Shown here one piece after another: positions 1 to 8,243 of a stretch of 64,000 nt of DNA. The notes beneath the pieces are model-generated. The model saw only the letters and a list, made by a program, of their open reading frames with translations, was not told the DNA's origin and made no database searches. This DNA is from JAVVWB01 sp036652335 (lineage in GTDB: Bacteria; Synergistota; Synergistia; Synergistales; Synergistaceae). The stretch's first letter is position 1; the number at the start of each line of letters is the position of its first letter. A program made the position numbers and the translations under genes. Where the stretch lies: the NCBI GenBank assembly GCA_036652335.1, contig JAVVWB010000001.1, positions 186,001 through 250,000 on the forward strand, read 5' to 3'.

Positions 1-587
1 TAATCTCAGTCCTAATATCAACAACTGCATTTGCGGCAGGAGACATAATCCTAACAACACCAGATAAAACCGGAGGGCCTACCGTACTAGAAGCAATATC
101 AAACAGATCCTCAGGAAAAGACTTTGTAAACAAAGAAATACCACTAAAAGCTCTATCCACAATAATGTGGGCAGCAACAGGTAAAAACAGGCAACCAAAA
201 GGCTGGACGATACCTCTTGCAAAAGGGTCGCAACCCTACGTATCAGTTTATGCAATAACACAAAAAGCCGTTTACCTATATGACTGGGACAGACACTTGC
301 TAAGCCTCATAAACGAAGACAAAAGCATATCAAAAAAAGCTATAGCACAACCCGGCTATGAAAACATACCACTTATATTAGTCTTCACAACAAAGGGAAA
401 CAGTATGTTGGCAGAAAACAGAGGAGACATCGCAGTCGGTGCAATGTCGCAAAACGTATACTTAGCAACACAAGCTTATGGGCTAAAAACAAGAATAATG
501 GGTTCGTTTAACAGAGTCACACTCTCAAGCGGAATAAACATGGACCCTCTATCAAAAATAATTGCAGTAATGCCAATCGGATACTAA
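1..587 (+). CDS. Nitroreductase-family protein (SagB/ThcOx type), 5' end outside window
   Basis: The frame is open from base 3 to the TAA at 585-587, so the start lies upstream of the window. The first visible residues end in TAFAAG, which looks like the end of a signal peptide, so the protein is probably exported or lipid-anchored. Next comes a proline/glycine stretch (TTPDKTGGPT), an EAISNRSS-K-F segment and then WAATGKNR. These are typical of the FMN-binding nitroreductase fold of the SagB/ThcOx type. The C-terminal part has GAMSQNVYLATQAYGL, the usual late nitroreductase helix. About 194 residues are visible. The family reduces nitro compounds, quinones or azoline rings with NAD(P)H and FMN; the substrate here is unknown. 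A terminator follows directly. Confidence 0.7.
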   Translation, partial: ISVLISTTAFAAGDIILTTPDKTGGPTVLEAISNRSSGKDFVNKEIPLKALSTIMWAATGKNRQPKGWTIPLAKGSQPYVSVYAITQKAVYLYDWDRHLLSLINEDKSISKKAIAQPGYENIPLILVFTTKGNSMLAENRGDIAVGAMSQNVYLATQAYGLKTRIMGSFNRVTLSSGINMDPLSKIIAVMPIGY

Positions 588-596
588 GACTAAACA

Positions 597-626
597 AAAA
601 GCCGAATGGAAACATTCGGCTTTTAT
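597..626 (+). terminator. Rho-independent terminator after the nitroreductase-like gene
   Basis: GCCGAATG and CATTCGGC form an 8-bp stem with a GAAA loop at 601-620, followed by TTTTATAT. It separates the nitroreductase-like gene from comB. Confidence 0.85.
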
Positions 627-662
627 ATATTTATAAACACATAGGAGACACTGAAAAAAAAG

Positions 663-1406
663 ATGAAATACAAATTTGACGTAGCCTTTCTTCCAACAGA
701 AAGACTAAAGAACCACGATTGTAGAATAGTAATTGACTTACTAAGAGCCACCACACAAATGGTAACCTTCTTTGACATAGGGGGAGAAACATTAGTGCCG
801 GTATCAGAAGTACAAGAAGCATACGACATGAAAGAAAAGCTCGGAGAAGAATGGGCTCTCATGGGAGAAAGACGTGGCATAGCCCCAGAGGGCTTTAACT
901 ATGGAAACTCTCCTACAGAACTAATAAAAGATTGTAAAGCAACTCGTGCTATAATAACCACCTCAAACGGCACGAAAGCACTACTGCGTTCTGTCGAAGA
1001 CTGCGAACACGTGCTTATTGGTTGTGCAAGAAACGCAGAGGCAGTGGCATGGGACGCACTTAACAAAGGTAAATTTATAGGAATAATCCCATCTGGCAGA
1101 CATGGTGAATTCTCGCTAGAAGATACAGTATGTGCAGGAATGATAATAGAAAAATTGCTATCACTTGCACCATCAAATGGAGCAGAAGAAATGGAACTCA
1201 CAGACGGTGCAATGTCCGCAATGGCACTATGGCAAAAGCTTGGTGCAGATATGGAAAAAATAGCAAAAGAAAGTCACCACGGTAAAATATTACTTGAACG
1301 TGGAAACACAGAAGACATCGTATTTGCATCAGAACTAGACAGGACAGGAACAGTTCCTGTCGTAGTACGTATAGAAAACGGACTCCCTGTCATAGTAGGA
1401 AGATAA
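663..1406 (+). CDS. comB: 2-phosphosulfolactate phosphatase family protein (ComB)
   Basis: This 247-residue protein has the ComB family hallmarks: an IDLLRATTQM segment near residue 23, the GERRG motif near residue 66, and TTSNGTKAL near residue 105. In the coenzyme M pathway ComB removes phosphate from 2-phosphosulfolactate in a Mg-dependent reaction. Many bacteria that lack coenzyme M carry homologues whose role is unsettled, so only the family is certain. AGGAG lies about 15 nt upstream of the ATG, a rather long spacing. No other coenzyme M gene is nearby, and the gene stands alone between a terminator and a convergent gene. Confidence 0.8.
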   Translation: MKYKFDVAFLPTERLKNHDCRIVIDLLRATTQMVTFFDIGGETLVPVSEVQEAYDMKEKLGEEWALMGERRGIAPEGFNYGNSPTELIKDCKATRAIITTSNGTKALLRSVEDCEHVLIGCARNAEAVAWDALNKGKFIGIIPSGRHGEFSLEDTVCAGMIIEKLLSLAPSNGAEEMELTDGAMSAMALWQKLGADMEKIAKESHHGKILLERGNTEDIVFASELDRTGTVPVVVRIENGLPVIVGR

Positions 1407-1424
1407 AAAAGTAAGACAAAAAAG

Positions 1425-1484
1425 TAAAAAGAAAAAAAGACATCATCATAAAGCCAAAAACACGACAGGCTTTCTGATGATGCC
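1425..1484 (-). terminator. Terminator downstream of the interrupted methyltransferase
   Basis: An imperfect stem at 1441-1482 (CATCATCA-T-AAAGCC with GGCTTT-C-TGATGATG) is followed on the minus strand by a T-rich run, the complement of the A-rich stretch at 1425-1440. The orientation fits the minus-strand gene ending at 1517. Confidence 0.6.
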
Positions 1485-1516
1485 AAATGTGGTCAAAAAA
1501 TAACTAAAAAGATATA

Positions 1517-2227
1517 TTACTTCGTTTTTCCGGTAACCTTAAAAAACACCATATACTTGCCGCCATCGGCTCTCATCATTTCCCTATCCTCTACTGCATA
1601 GGGATTGTCACAAGTAAGCCAATCACGCCATGACTCATCAAAACACTCAAGCTTATCTATCTTGAAATTAGAAATCGAACTTTCTAATCGTTCTCTCCAC
1701 CACTCAATGCAATGCCACTTACTAAGGCACTCATCGTCCCAAAACTCTTTCATATCACTGGGAACTGTAGAGATTTCATAATTTAGCCCCGGAAACGTAA
1801 GAACGACATCTGAGTTCTTCTTTAATAATGGTCTTAACTTTTCATCAAAATAATTTTCATCAGTTGCAAAAAAATGATATGAATCAATACAAACAACTGC
1901 ATCAAAATAATCATTGGCAAAAGGAAGAGCCAAAGCATCTGCCTAAATAGGGACAATCTGCTTCTCCAACCCAAATGCTCTAAACCTCTCGTAATTCTCT
2001 GTTGCAGAAACAGATAGGTCTACAGCAAAGACATTCACCCCAAACTCACGAGCTAAGAAAATTGAAGTAAGCCCCTTACCACAAGCCAAATCCAAAACTC
2101 TCATACCCTCTTTAAAAGTAACAGGACGTAATGCTTCCTCAAGCACGAGCATAGCATTAGGCCCCATCATATTCTCTAAAAGAAACTTCTTATCATACTT
2201 CCCTGTACGTGAAAACAAATCAGTCAT
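1517..2227 (-). pseudogene. SAM-dependent methyltransferase interrupted by an in-frame TAG
   Basis: Two open segments lie in the same minus-strand frame, 2227-1946 and 1942-1517, separated only by TAG at 1943-1945. Read through, the product is 236 residues. The first half carries motif I of class I methyltransferases (VLDLACGKGLTS near residue 43) and the acidic motif II (FAVDLS). The second half starts with ADALALPF and continues with FDAVVCIDSYHFF, the usual motif IV region. The TAG therefore sits inside the conserved Rossmann core, where it would normally be one ordinary residue. A strong AAGGAGG site precedes the ATG. The interruption could be a recent nonsense mutation, a sequencing error or a recoded codon. 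Neither half alone is a complete methyltransferase. The substrate is not identifiable. Confidence 0.75.
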
Positions 2228-2660
2228 GATAAAACCTCCTTAATAAAAGGAAACTAACATGAGTGTGAAGTTTTAAAGGTGGAAAGTCAAGAGGAAAGAA
2301 TGAAATTAATACTGGCTACAAAACTATGAATTAATAATATTTTACTTTAACTAATAGAAAGATTAAAAGAAATGGTGAAAAACATTATATTTTTATATAA
2401 AGTTGTTATAATGGTATAAATATGATGCTAAAACTGCTTGTTCTTCAATTGCACATAATTACTATAAAATTTCCCGTAAAGATGTTGAGGTAGAGAAAAA
2501 CATAAATTTATAAAAATCTATCTAAAAAGTTTTTATAAGATAATTATAAAATGTGTGAGAATCCATATGTAGAGTGTTCATATGGATTCTTTTTATTTCT
2601 TTTAATATTGTCAAAATTAGTTTGCTTATCTTTGTGTTAGATGGATATAAGTAAGTTTAT
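2228..2660. other. Gene-free stretch with a possible small transcript
   Basis: No full gene is visible in these 433 bp. On the plus strand there is a TATAAT at about 2406-2411, a short open frame without a start codon at 2412-2513 (33 codons, WYKYDAKTACSSIAHNYYK...) that could be the tail of a decayed gene, and a strong terminator at 2557-2598. Together these could define a small RNA or short peptide transcript of about 180 nt. Confidence 0.3.
2557..2598 (+). terminator. Strong plus-strand terminator without an obvious gene
   Basis: GAATCCATATG (2559-2569) and CATATGGATTC (2579-2589) form an 11-bp perfect stem with a 9-nt loop, followed by TTTTTATTTC. No intact plus-strand gene lies upstream since comB, and the genes on both sides are on the minus strand. 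Confidence 0.75.
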
Positions 2661-3317
2661 TTATTCTTTTTTCAGTAAATTTTTCAAAATTTCAATCCCA
2701 TTTTCCACATCATCAAGTTTATGAATCATAGCGTGACAGTTAGGACAAAGTGGAACTAAATCATGAATTGGATCTACTAAGTAGGTTTCCTTTATTTTTG
2801 ATATAGGTTTTATATGATGTACGTGAATATAGTTTTTGCCTATATTTCCATACACTTTATGAAAGTTAAACCCACATATTTTGCAGTTATAGCCATGATA
2901 AGCTAGCGCTTTTTCTCTTGCTTCGGCGCTACGTTCAATAATCTTAGAAATTTTTTCAAAAACTGTTCCTTCCTCGTATTGTTCTAACTTAACGGTATTT
3001 TTTATTGAAAGAGTCTTTGTTTGTTCTTCAGAAATGTTTTTATCTGATTTGTAATTGAAGTCTTCTCCTACAAATTTGTATAAAAAAGAACGACCTTCTT
3101 TTCCTTTGTAGAGTAAGAATTTTCTGTTGTTATCTCCCTTATTTGTATGGTTGTAACAGTAATCTGATGGTAAAAACGAGCGACAGTCTATTTCTGGATA
3201 TAATGTCATAGTAATTTCACGTATGGTAGAACTTTTTAATTTATTCAGAGAAGGTTCATTTTGGGGATTATTTGACCATTGAGTAAGAGCTTCTATAACT
3301 GCGTCAATTTGTGTCAT
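2661..3317 (-). CDS. HNH endonuclease
   Basis: The 218-residue protein has a C-terminal HNH domain. CKICGF near residue 142 gives the first zinc knuckle, VHHIKPISK near residue 163 gives the ββα-metal catalytic histidines, and CPNCHAMIH near residue 190 gives the second Cys pair plus the last His. The N-terminal 135 residues are unassigned and may recognise a target, as in McrA-type modification-dependent restriction enzymes. There is no methyltransferase or toxin-immunity partner beside it, so it looks like an orphan restriction-type nuclease. AGGGG lies about 9 nt upstream of the ATG. Confidence 0.8.
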   Translation of the reverse strand: MTQIDAVIEALTQWSNNPQNEPSLNKLKSSTIREITMTLYPEIDCRSFLPSDYCYNHTNKGDNNRKFLLYKGKEGRSFLYKFVGEDFNYKSDKNISEEQTKTLSIKNTVKLEQYEEGTVFEKISKIIERSAEAREKALAYHGYNCKICGFNFHKVYGNIGKNYIHVHHIKPISKIKETYLVDPIHDLVPLCPNCHAMIHKLDDVENGIEILKNLLKKE

Positions 3318-3402
3318 TTTTCATACCCCTTTGTTAGTTGAATATGTTTTTGTCAATTAATCATATATTGTTACTTTTTTCTAGTATTATACACTTCTAA
3401 TT

Positions 3403-3437
3403 TTCCAGTCACCTAATTAGTTGACTGGAAATTATTT
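3403..3437 (+). terminator. Orphan terminator-like hairpin
   Basis: TTCCAGTCA (3403-3411) pairs perfectly with TGACTGGAA (3422-3430) and is followed by ATTATTTTTT on the plus strand. The genes on both sides are transcribed from the minus strand, so the orientation is unexpected. It could end an unannotated transcript, or serve weakly in the other direction after the helicase gene. Confidence 0.5.
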
Positions 3438-3505
3438 TTTATGATAAAAGAGAGCTTATTTTAGACTTTTATGCTTTATGTAAAGTATCTGTTACATTTT
3501 GCCTT

Positions 3506-5806
3506 TTATTTTCCTTCGATTATTTGTTTTATTGTTTTGTATGTTTGCATTTTCATGTTTGGTGTTGAGTCTGCTTCCGGTGCTCCTATACATAGTGGGC
3601 AACCGTTTTGACATTTGCAGGTTTTGAGTAGTTCCATGCAGGATTTTAGTATTTTGTTGCATGATTGGTATGTGCCTTCTGCAAGTCCTATTCCGCCTGG
3701 GATTGTGTCTGATATGTATATTGCAAATCTTCCGTTTGTTAGTTTTTCTGTTTCTTCGTGTATTTCTATGTCTTTTGTGTCGCACATTAGGTATAGGGGG
3801 ATTATGTTTTGTAGTAGTGATTTTATTGCGTCTGCTGTTTCTATCCCGTCTCTTCTGTTTATTATTTCTTCTGGAAGTATTATCCATGCACTTGTGGTTT
3901 TTGTTTCTTCTTTTGGCGTTTGTATTTTGCCTTGTCCTGTTTTTTTGTGAGTGTTTATTTCTTTTGTTATGTACATGAATGGGGTTGTGGTTATTATGCT
4001 TTTGCCCCATCCTATGTTTTGGCTTTTTTCTATTTCTTTTGTTATTGTTACTGATGAGGATGATATTGTTTCTGTGTATTGTCTTGTTGTTGTTTCTGTT
4101 ACTGTGCATTTCTTGTGTTCTGTGTCTAGTTGTGTGACTATGTAGTTTTTGCCCATGTGTGTGTATATTGCATTTGGGTATAGCATTGTGTGAGCATAGT
4201 GTTTATCTACTGTGCCTATTATTTTTGTTTTTATGTTTTGTCCTATTTTTTCTGTTTGTTCTCTTTGTTGTATTGTGTATGTGGCGTCTGTTGCGTTGCG
4301 TAGTGATATTTCTGATGCCGGGTATGTTGTCCCGTTCCATTTGTATGTTGTTGTGTCGCCTGTTGTTTCTTTTTTTACTATGTTGTTTAGTGCGTAGTAT
4401 TCTAGTATTTGGGTGATGTTGTTGTTTGCAAATTTTTCGCCTTTTATAAATGGTTTTTCTTTTATTGCACATTTTATGTGTTTTACCATTATGTATGGGT
4501 TTGTCGGGTTTATTCTTGCTGTTTCACTGGGTGCTGATGTGAGGTGTGTCGGGTTGTGTGCAAGGTATTGGTCTATGGGAGTCGCCGAGGCTATTATTAC
4601 TGCTGTTGTTTTGGTGTCTCTTCTTCCTGCTCTTCCTATTTGTTGTTGTGTGGATGCTATGCTTCCGGGGTATCCATGTAGTATTGCGATTTCAAGTGCT
4701 CCTATGTCTATCCCTAGTTCTAGTGCGTTTGTGCTTACTACACCTGTGATTTCTCCGTTTTTTAGTTTTTGTTCTATTTGTCTTCTTTCGTTTATTAGGT
4801 AGCCTGCTCTGTATCCTGTTACTTTTTTGGGATTTTCTCCACGTGTTATGAGTTTTTCTTTTATGAGTTTTAGTAGTGTTTCTACGTTTTTTCTCGATGT
4901 GGTGAATATTATGGTGCTGATGTTTTGCGATATGGTTTCTGTTGCGAGTTCTGCTACTTCTAGTGCCGATGATTTTCTTATGTTTGCTTTTTTTATTATG
5001 TATGGTGGGTTGTATATTATTAGTTCTTTTTCTGGTGAGGGCGCTCCGTTTTCTGTTATGAGGAGCATTTCTTTTCCTGTGAGTGCTTCTGCGTGTTCTT
5101 TTGGGTTTGCTATTGTGGCTGAGGCACATATGTAGGTGGGGTGCGCTCCGTATAGGGCGCAGATTCTGTCTAGTCTGGCAAGGAGGTTTGCCATGTGAGA
5201 CCCAAATGTGCCTTTGTATGAGTGGAGTTCGTCTATTACGATGTATTGTAGGTTTGAGATGAATTTTACCCATTTGTCATGACAGGGTAGTATTGCTGCG
5301 TGTAGCATGTCTGGGTTTGTTATTATGATGTTTGTTTTTTCTCTGATGTAGTATCTTTTGTCTTTTGGGGTGTCTCCGTCATAGGTGTTTACTGTTATTT
5401 CTTCGTTTGTTTCGTTTATTAGTGTTTGTAGTTCTTTTAGTTGGTCTTGTGCCAGTGCTTTTGTGGGGAATAGGTATAGTGCTTTTGCGTTGCTGTCTTT
5501 TATTATTGAGTTGAGTGTAGGGATGTTGTAGCAGAGGGTTTTCCCTGATGCTGTGGGGGTTGCTATTATTATGTTTTTGCCAGATATTGCGTAGTTAGCT
5601 GCTTTTGTTTGGTGCGTGTAGAGTTCTTTTATGCCCAGTGATTTTAGGGTGTTTTTGAGTTTTGTTTCTATGTTTGGTAGTTTGTCGTTTTCTGCTGGTT
5701 TTGTTTTTGTGGAGTAGGTGTATGTAATTTCTCCACCCATTTGTTTTAGTTTCGTTTTTATTATGTCTGACGGTTTGTTTTTCTTTTTTAGTAGGTCTAG
5801 TATCAT
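3506..5806 (-). CDS. DEAD/DEAH-box helicase with C-terminal DUF1998 (YprA/Hrq1-like)
   Basis: The protein has 766 residues. The superfamily 2 motifs appear in order: the Q-like YTHQ, Walker A ATPTASGKT (near residue 83), motif II IDELHSY in place of DEVH, motif III SATIAN, motif IV-V with TNALELGIDIG, and motif VI QQIGRAGRR. The C-terminal region carries the four-cysteine cluster CKCQNGCPLC that marks DUF1998 and probably binds a metal. Relatives are YprA/MrfA of Bacillus and eukaryotic Hrq1, 3'-5' DNA helicases linked to repair of cross-linked or mitomycin-damaged DNA. No MrfB exonuclease partner is visible in the window. GGAG lies about 9 nt upstream of the ATG. The coding strand is strongly A/C-rich. 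Confidence 0.9.
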   Translation of the reverse strand: MILDLLKKKNKPSDIIKTKLKQMGGEITYTYSTKTKPAENDKLPNIETKLKNTLKSLGIKELYTHQTKAANYAISGKNIIIATPTASGKTLCYNIPTLNSIIKDSNAKALYLFPTKALAQDQLKELQTLINETNEEITVNTYDGDTPKDKRYYIREKTNIIITNPDMLHAAILPCHDKWVKFISNLQYIVIDELHSYKGTFGSHMANLLARLDRICALYGAHPTYICASATIANPKEHAEALTGKEMLLITENGAPSPEKELIIYNPPYIIKKANIRKSSALEVAELATETISQNISTIIFTTSRKNVETLLKLIKEKLITRGENPKKVTGYRAGYLINERRQIEQKLKNGEITGVVSTNALELGIDIGALEIAILHGYPGSIASTQQQIGRAGRRDTKTTAVIIASATPIDQYLAHNPTHLTSAPSETARINPTNPYIMVKHIKCAIKEKPFIKGEKFANNNITQILEYYALNNIVKKETTGDTTTYKWNGTTYPASEISLRNATDATYTIQQREQTEKIGQNIKTKIIGTVDKHYAHTMLYPNAIYTHMGKNYIVTQLDTEHKKCTVTETTTRQYTETISSSSVTITKEIEKSQNIGWGKSIITTTPFMYITKEINTHKKTGQGKIQTPKEETKTTSAWIILPEEIINRRDGIETADAIKSLLQNIIPLYLMCDTKDIEIHEETEKLTNGRFAIYISDTIPGGIGLAEGTYQSCNKILKSCMELLKTCKCQNGCPLCIGAPEADSTPNMKMQTYKTIKQIIEGK

Positions 5807-5873
5807 TGTTTGTTCTCCAGTTAGTTTTATTTTTTCTCTGTTATGTTAAAATGGTTTCATGAGGTGACTTTTT

Positions 5874-6695
5874 ATGTTGAAGATTAGAGTCCTTGTAGAT
5901 AATAATACTCTTGTTGGTAAGTATTTTACAGGAGAGCCGGGTTTTTGTCTTTGGATTGAGGACGGAGATTATAAGGTTTTGTTTGATTTAGGCTATTCCG
6001 GTATCTTTATAGATAATGCTAGAGAGATGGGTATTGATTGTGATTGTGTGGATGCTTTGGTTATTTCTCACGGTCATAGTGATCATACTTGGGGTATTAG
6101 TAGGCTTTTGGAGCATTATAATAGGAGTCGTGTCAATAGACGTCCCGATTTTGTGGCTCACCCTTTGGCTGTGGAGCGGAAGTTGCTTGACGGTTTTGAG
6201 GCCGGTTTTGCTGTACGACAAGAGGTGCTTGCAAAGTATTTTAATTTGAGGCTTTCTTCTTCCCCTTTGCGTTTGACTGAGAGGTTGCTTTGGCTTGGTG
6301 AGATTCCTGCTTCTGTCCAGCCTCGTGTCCCTTTAGGGTCTATGGTTGTTGATGGAGTGGAGTCACCCGATTTTTGTTTAGATGATTCTGCTTTGGTTTA
6401 TGAGGGTGTTGATGGTTTGGTTGTTATTTCCGGGTGTTCTCATTCCGGTATTTGTAATATCGTGGATTATGCTGTTAAGTTGACCGGGGTTACTAGGATT
6501 GCTGATGTAATTGGTGGTTTTCATTTGCAGAGGGTTTCTGATGAGAAGATGAATTTTATCGTCGATTGGTTTGCCAATAATCCGCCTGTTTGTATGCATC
6601 CGTGTCATTGTACTGATTTTTATTCAAAGGTTGCTTTCGCAAGACGGTTTGATGTGAGAGAAGTAGGCGTGGGCGACGAGTTTATTTTTGATTAG
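5874..6695 (+). CDS. Metallo-beta-lactamase-fold hydrolase
   Basis: This 273-residue protein has the metal-binding motif HGHSDHTWG near residue 65. Later histidines are GCSHSGICN near residue 188 and GGFHLQ near residue 216, and HPCHCTDFYSK sits close to the end. The order and spacing resemble the branch annotated as 7,8-dihydropterin-6-methyl-4-(beta-D-ribofuranosyl)aminobenzene 5'-phosphate synthase in methanogens. In bacteria the substrate of that branch is unknown. GAGGTG precedes the ATG. The gene is divergent from the helicase and is followed after 13 nt by the DtxR-type regulator, so the two probably form one transcript. Confidence 0.8.
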   Translation: MLKIRVLVDNNTLVGKYFTGEPGFCLWIEDGDYKVLFDLGYSGIFIDNAREMGIDCDCVDALVISHGHSDHTWGISRLLEHYNRSRVNRRPDFVAHPLAVERKLLDGFEAGFAVRQEVLAKYFNLRLSSSPLRLTERLLWLGEIPASVQPRVPLGSMVVDGVESPDFCLDDSALVYEGVDGLVVISGCSHSGICNIVDYAVKLTGVTRIADVIGGFHLQRVSDEKMNFIVDWFANNPPVCMHPCHCTDFYSKVAFARRFDVREVGVGDEFIFD

Positions 6696-6708
6696 TGGAG
6701 GCATTGCT

Positions 6709-7074
6709 ATGAAGGAATCCGGTGAAAATTATTTGGAAACTATTTTAATTTTGTCGCAGAAGAAAGATGCTGTTCGTTCTATTGATGTGGCAAATGAGCT
6801 TTCTTTTTCTAAGCCTAGTGTTTCTCGTGCTGTTAAGATTTTGGTTAAGAAGAATATGATTGATGTCGCTCCAAGTGGTGAGATTTCTCTTACTCGTGGC
6901 GGTTTTGAGAAGGCTACTGCTATTTATGAGAGGCATCGTGTGCTTTCCGGATTTTTTACTAAGGTTTTAGGTGTTGATGATGATGTGGCTTCTGCCGATG
7001 CTTGTCGTATCGAGCATGTTATTAGTCAGGAGTCTTTTGATAAGTTGAAGGATTTTATGGGTAGTGTTTCTTAG
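6709..7074 (+). CDS. DtxR/MntR-family metal-dependent transcriptional repressor
   Basis: The start is placed at the ATG at 6709 (MKESGENYLETIL) because GTGGAGG lies 8 nt upstream. An earlier in-frame codon at 6688 overlaps the previous gene. The protein is 121 residues. The N-terminal winged helix-turn-helix is clear (RSIDVANELSFSKPSVSRAVKIL), followed by a short dimerisation and metal-binding part with ERHRVLSGFF and CRIEHVIS. It is shorter than MntR (about 142) and has no SH3-like C-terminal domain. Family members bind Fe(II) or Mn(II) and repress uptake or redox genes. A TTAGCC-type palindrome in the peroxiredoxin promoter (17798-17826) is a possible target, but this is inference. Confidence 0.85.
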   Translation: MKESGENYLETILILSQKKDAVRSIDVANELSFSKPSVSRAVKILVKKNMIDVAPSGEISLTRGGFEKATAIYERHRVLSGFFTKVLGVDDDVASADACRIEHVISQESFDKLKDFMGSVS

Positions 7075-7118
7075 TTTTTTTATTTTTTGTTTGTTTTTTT
7101 ATTTAGTTTTGTTGTTTA

Positions 7119-7148
7119 AAAGAGCAGGAGTTTTCCTGCTCTTTTTTT
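7119..7148. terminator. Bidirectional terminator between the DtxR-type gene and metX
   Basis: AGAGCAGGA (7121-7129) and TCCTGCTCT (7134-7142) form a stem with a short T-rich loop. It is flanked by TTTTTTTG on the plus side and by TTTTAAAC when read on the minus strand, so it can end both convergent transcripts. Confidence 0.8.
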
Positions 7149-7151
7149 GTT

Positions 7152-8240
7152 TTAGTATTTGTTGTATATGAATGAACGTAAGAAGTCGTCTAGTTGGTCG
7201 AAGTCTATGAGGAATGCGTCGTGTCCGTTTTCACTTTCTATTTCTTCATATTTCCCGTTTACACCGGCTTCATTTGCTGTGTTTATTACTTCTTCTATTT
7301 GCCAGTTTGCAAAGAGCATGTCACTGGATATGCCTACTGTTAGTAGCCTTTTGCCAGCAAAGTTTTCCCATGCTTTTTTTACTCCACCTCGTCCTGTACC
7401 AATGTCGTGTAGGTCCATCATTTTTGTGAGGTAGAGGTAGCAGTTTGCGTCAAAGCGTTTTACTAGGGCTTCTCCGTGGTGTTCGAGGTAGCTTTCTACT
7501 CGGAATTTGCTGTTCCAGCCTTTTTCTGCCCCTTCGTCCATTTCTCTCATGTATCTTCCCGAGAATGATTGTTCGCTTCTGTATGTGATCATGGCGAGCA
7601 TTCTCGCAGCTGATAGCCCGTTTGTAGGACCTTTGTCTTCGTAGTATCCGTTTTTCCATTCTGGGTCGTTCATTATTGCTTGTCTTTGTACTGTGTTGAA
7701 TGCTATTGCTTGTGGGTATAGTTTATCTGGTGCTGCTATTACTGCCAGTTTACCTGTGCTTTCGGGGAATGATATTGCAAATTCGTATGCTATCATTCCT
7801 CCTACTGAGCCACCTATTACTGTTTCAAAGTGGTCGAAGCCAAGTTTTTCCGCCGCATTTTTTTGTGCATAGGCTATGTCTCTTGGGGAGACGAGGGGGA
7901 AGTCCATTTGGTATTTTTTGCCCGTTTCTGGGTTTATGGAGATTGGTGATGTGCTTCCATATGGGCTTCCTATGTTGTTGAAGCAGATTATGCAGAATTT
8001 GTTTGTGTCTAGGGTTTTGCCGTCTCCAACGAGTGTGTCCCACCATGGATCAGGTTGCCCATTTATTTTTTCTCCGGCAAGCCTGTGCCCCCCTGTAAGT
8101 GCATGACATACAAGTATTAGGTTTGTTTTGTTTTTGTTTGGTGTGCCATAGATTGCGTATGCTTGATTTAGTTCTTTGAATTTTGCGCCTGATGGCAGTT
8201 CTATGTCATGTAGGGCTATAGTGTCGAGAATTTCTTTCAT
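7152..8240 (-). CDS. metX: Homoserine O-acetyltransferase
   Basis: The 362-residue alpha/beta-hydrolase fold protein has the MetX signature HALTGGHR near residue 46, a nucleophile elbow GGSVGGMIAYE near residue 143 (catalytic Ser), an acid residue in ISSDMLFANW near residue 305, and the catalytic His in ENGHDAFL near residue 339. It transfers acetyl from acetyl-CoA to homoserine, the activated precursor for methionine. It starts 3 nt after the metY stop, so the two genes are co-transcribed and supply substrate and enzyme for direct sulfhydrylation. Regulation is probably through the Met-rich leader upstream of metY. Confidence 0.92.
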   Translation of the reverse strand: MKEILDTIALHDIELPSGAKFKELNQAYAIYGTPNKNKTNLILVCHALTGGHRLAGEKINGQPDPWWDTLVGDGKTLDTNKFCIICFNNIGSPYGSTSPISINPETGKKYQMDFPLVSPRDIAYAQKNAAEKLGFDHFETVIGGSVGGMIAYEFAISFPESTGKLAVIAAPDKLYPQAIAFNTVQRQAIMNDPEWKNGYYEDKGPTNGLSAARMLAMITYRSEQSFSGRYMREMDEGAEKGWNSKFRVESYLEHHGEALVKRFDANCYLYLTKMMDLHDIGTGRGGVKKAWENFAGKRLLTVGISSDMLFANWQIEEVINTANEAGVNGKYEEIESENGHDAFLIDFDQLDDFLRSFIYNKY

Positions 8241-8243
8241 GGT

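Noticed and set aside
3492..5273. Long Asn/His/Lys-rich frames antisense or shifted to the helicase
   Set aside because: They are shadows caused by the extreme A/C bias of the coding strand.
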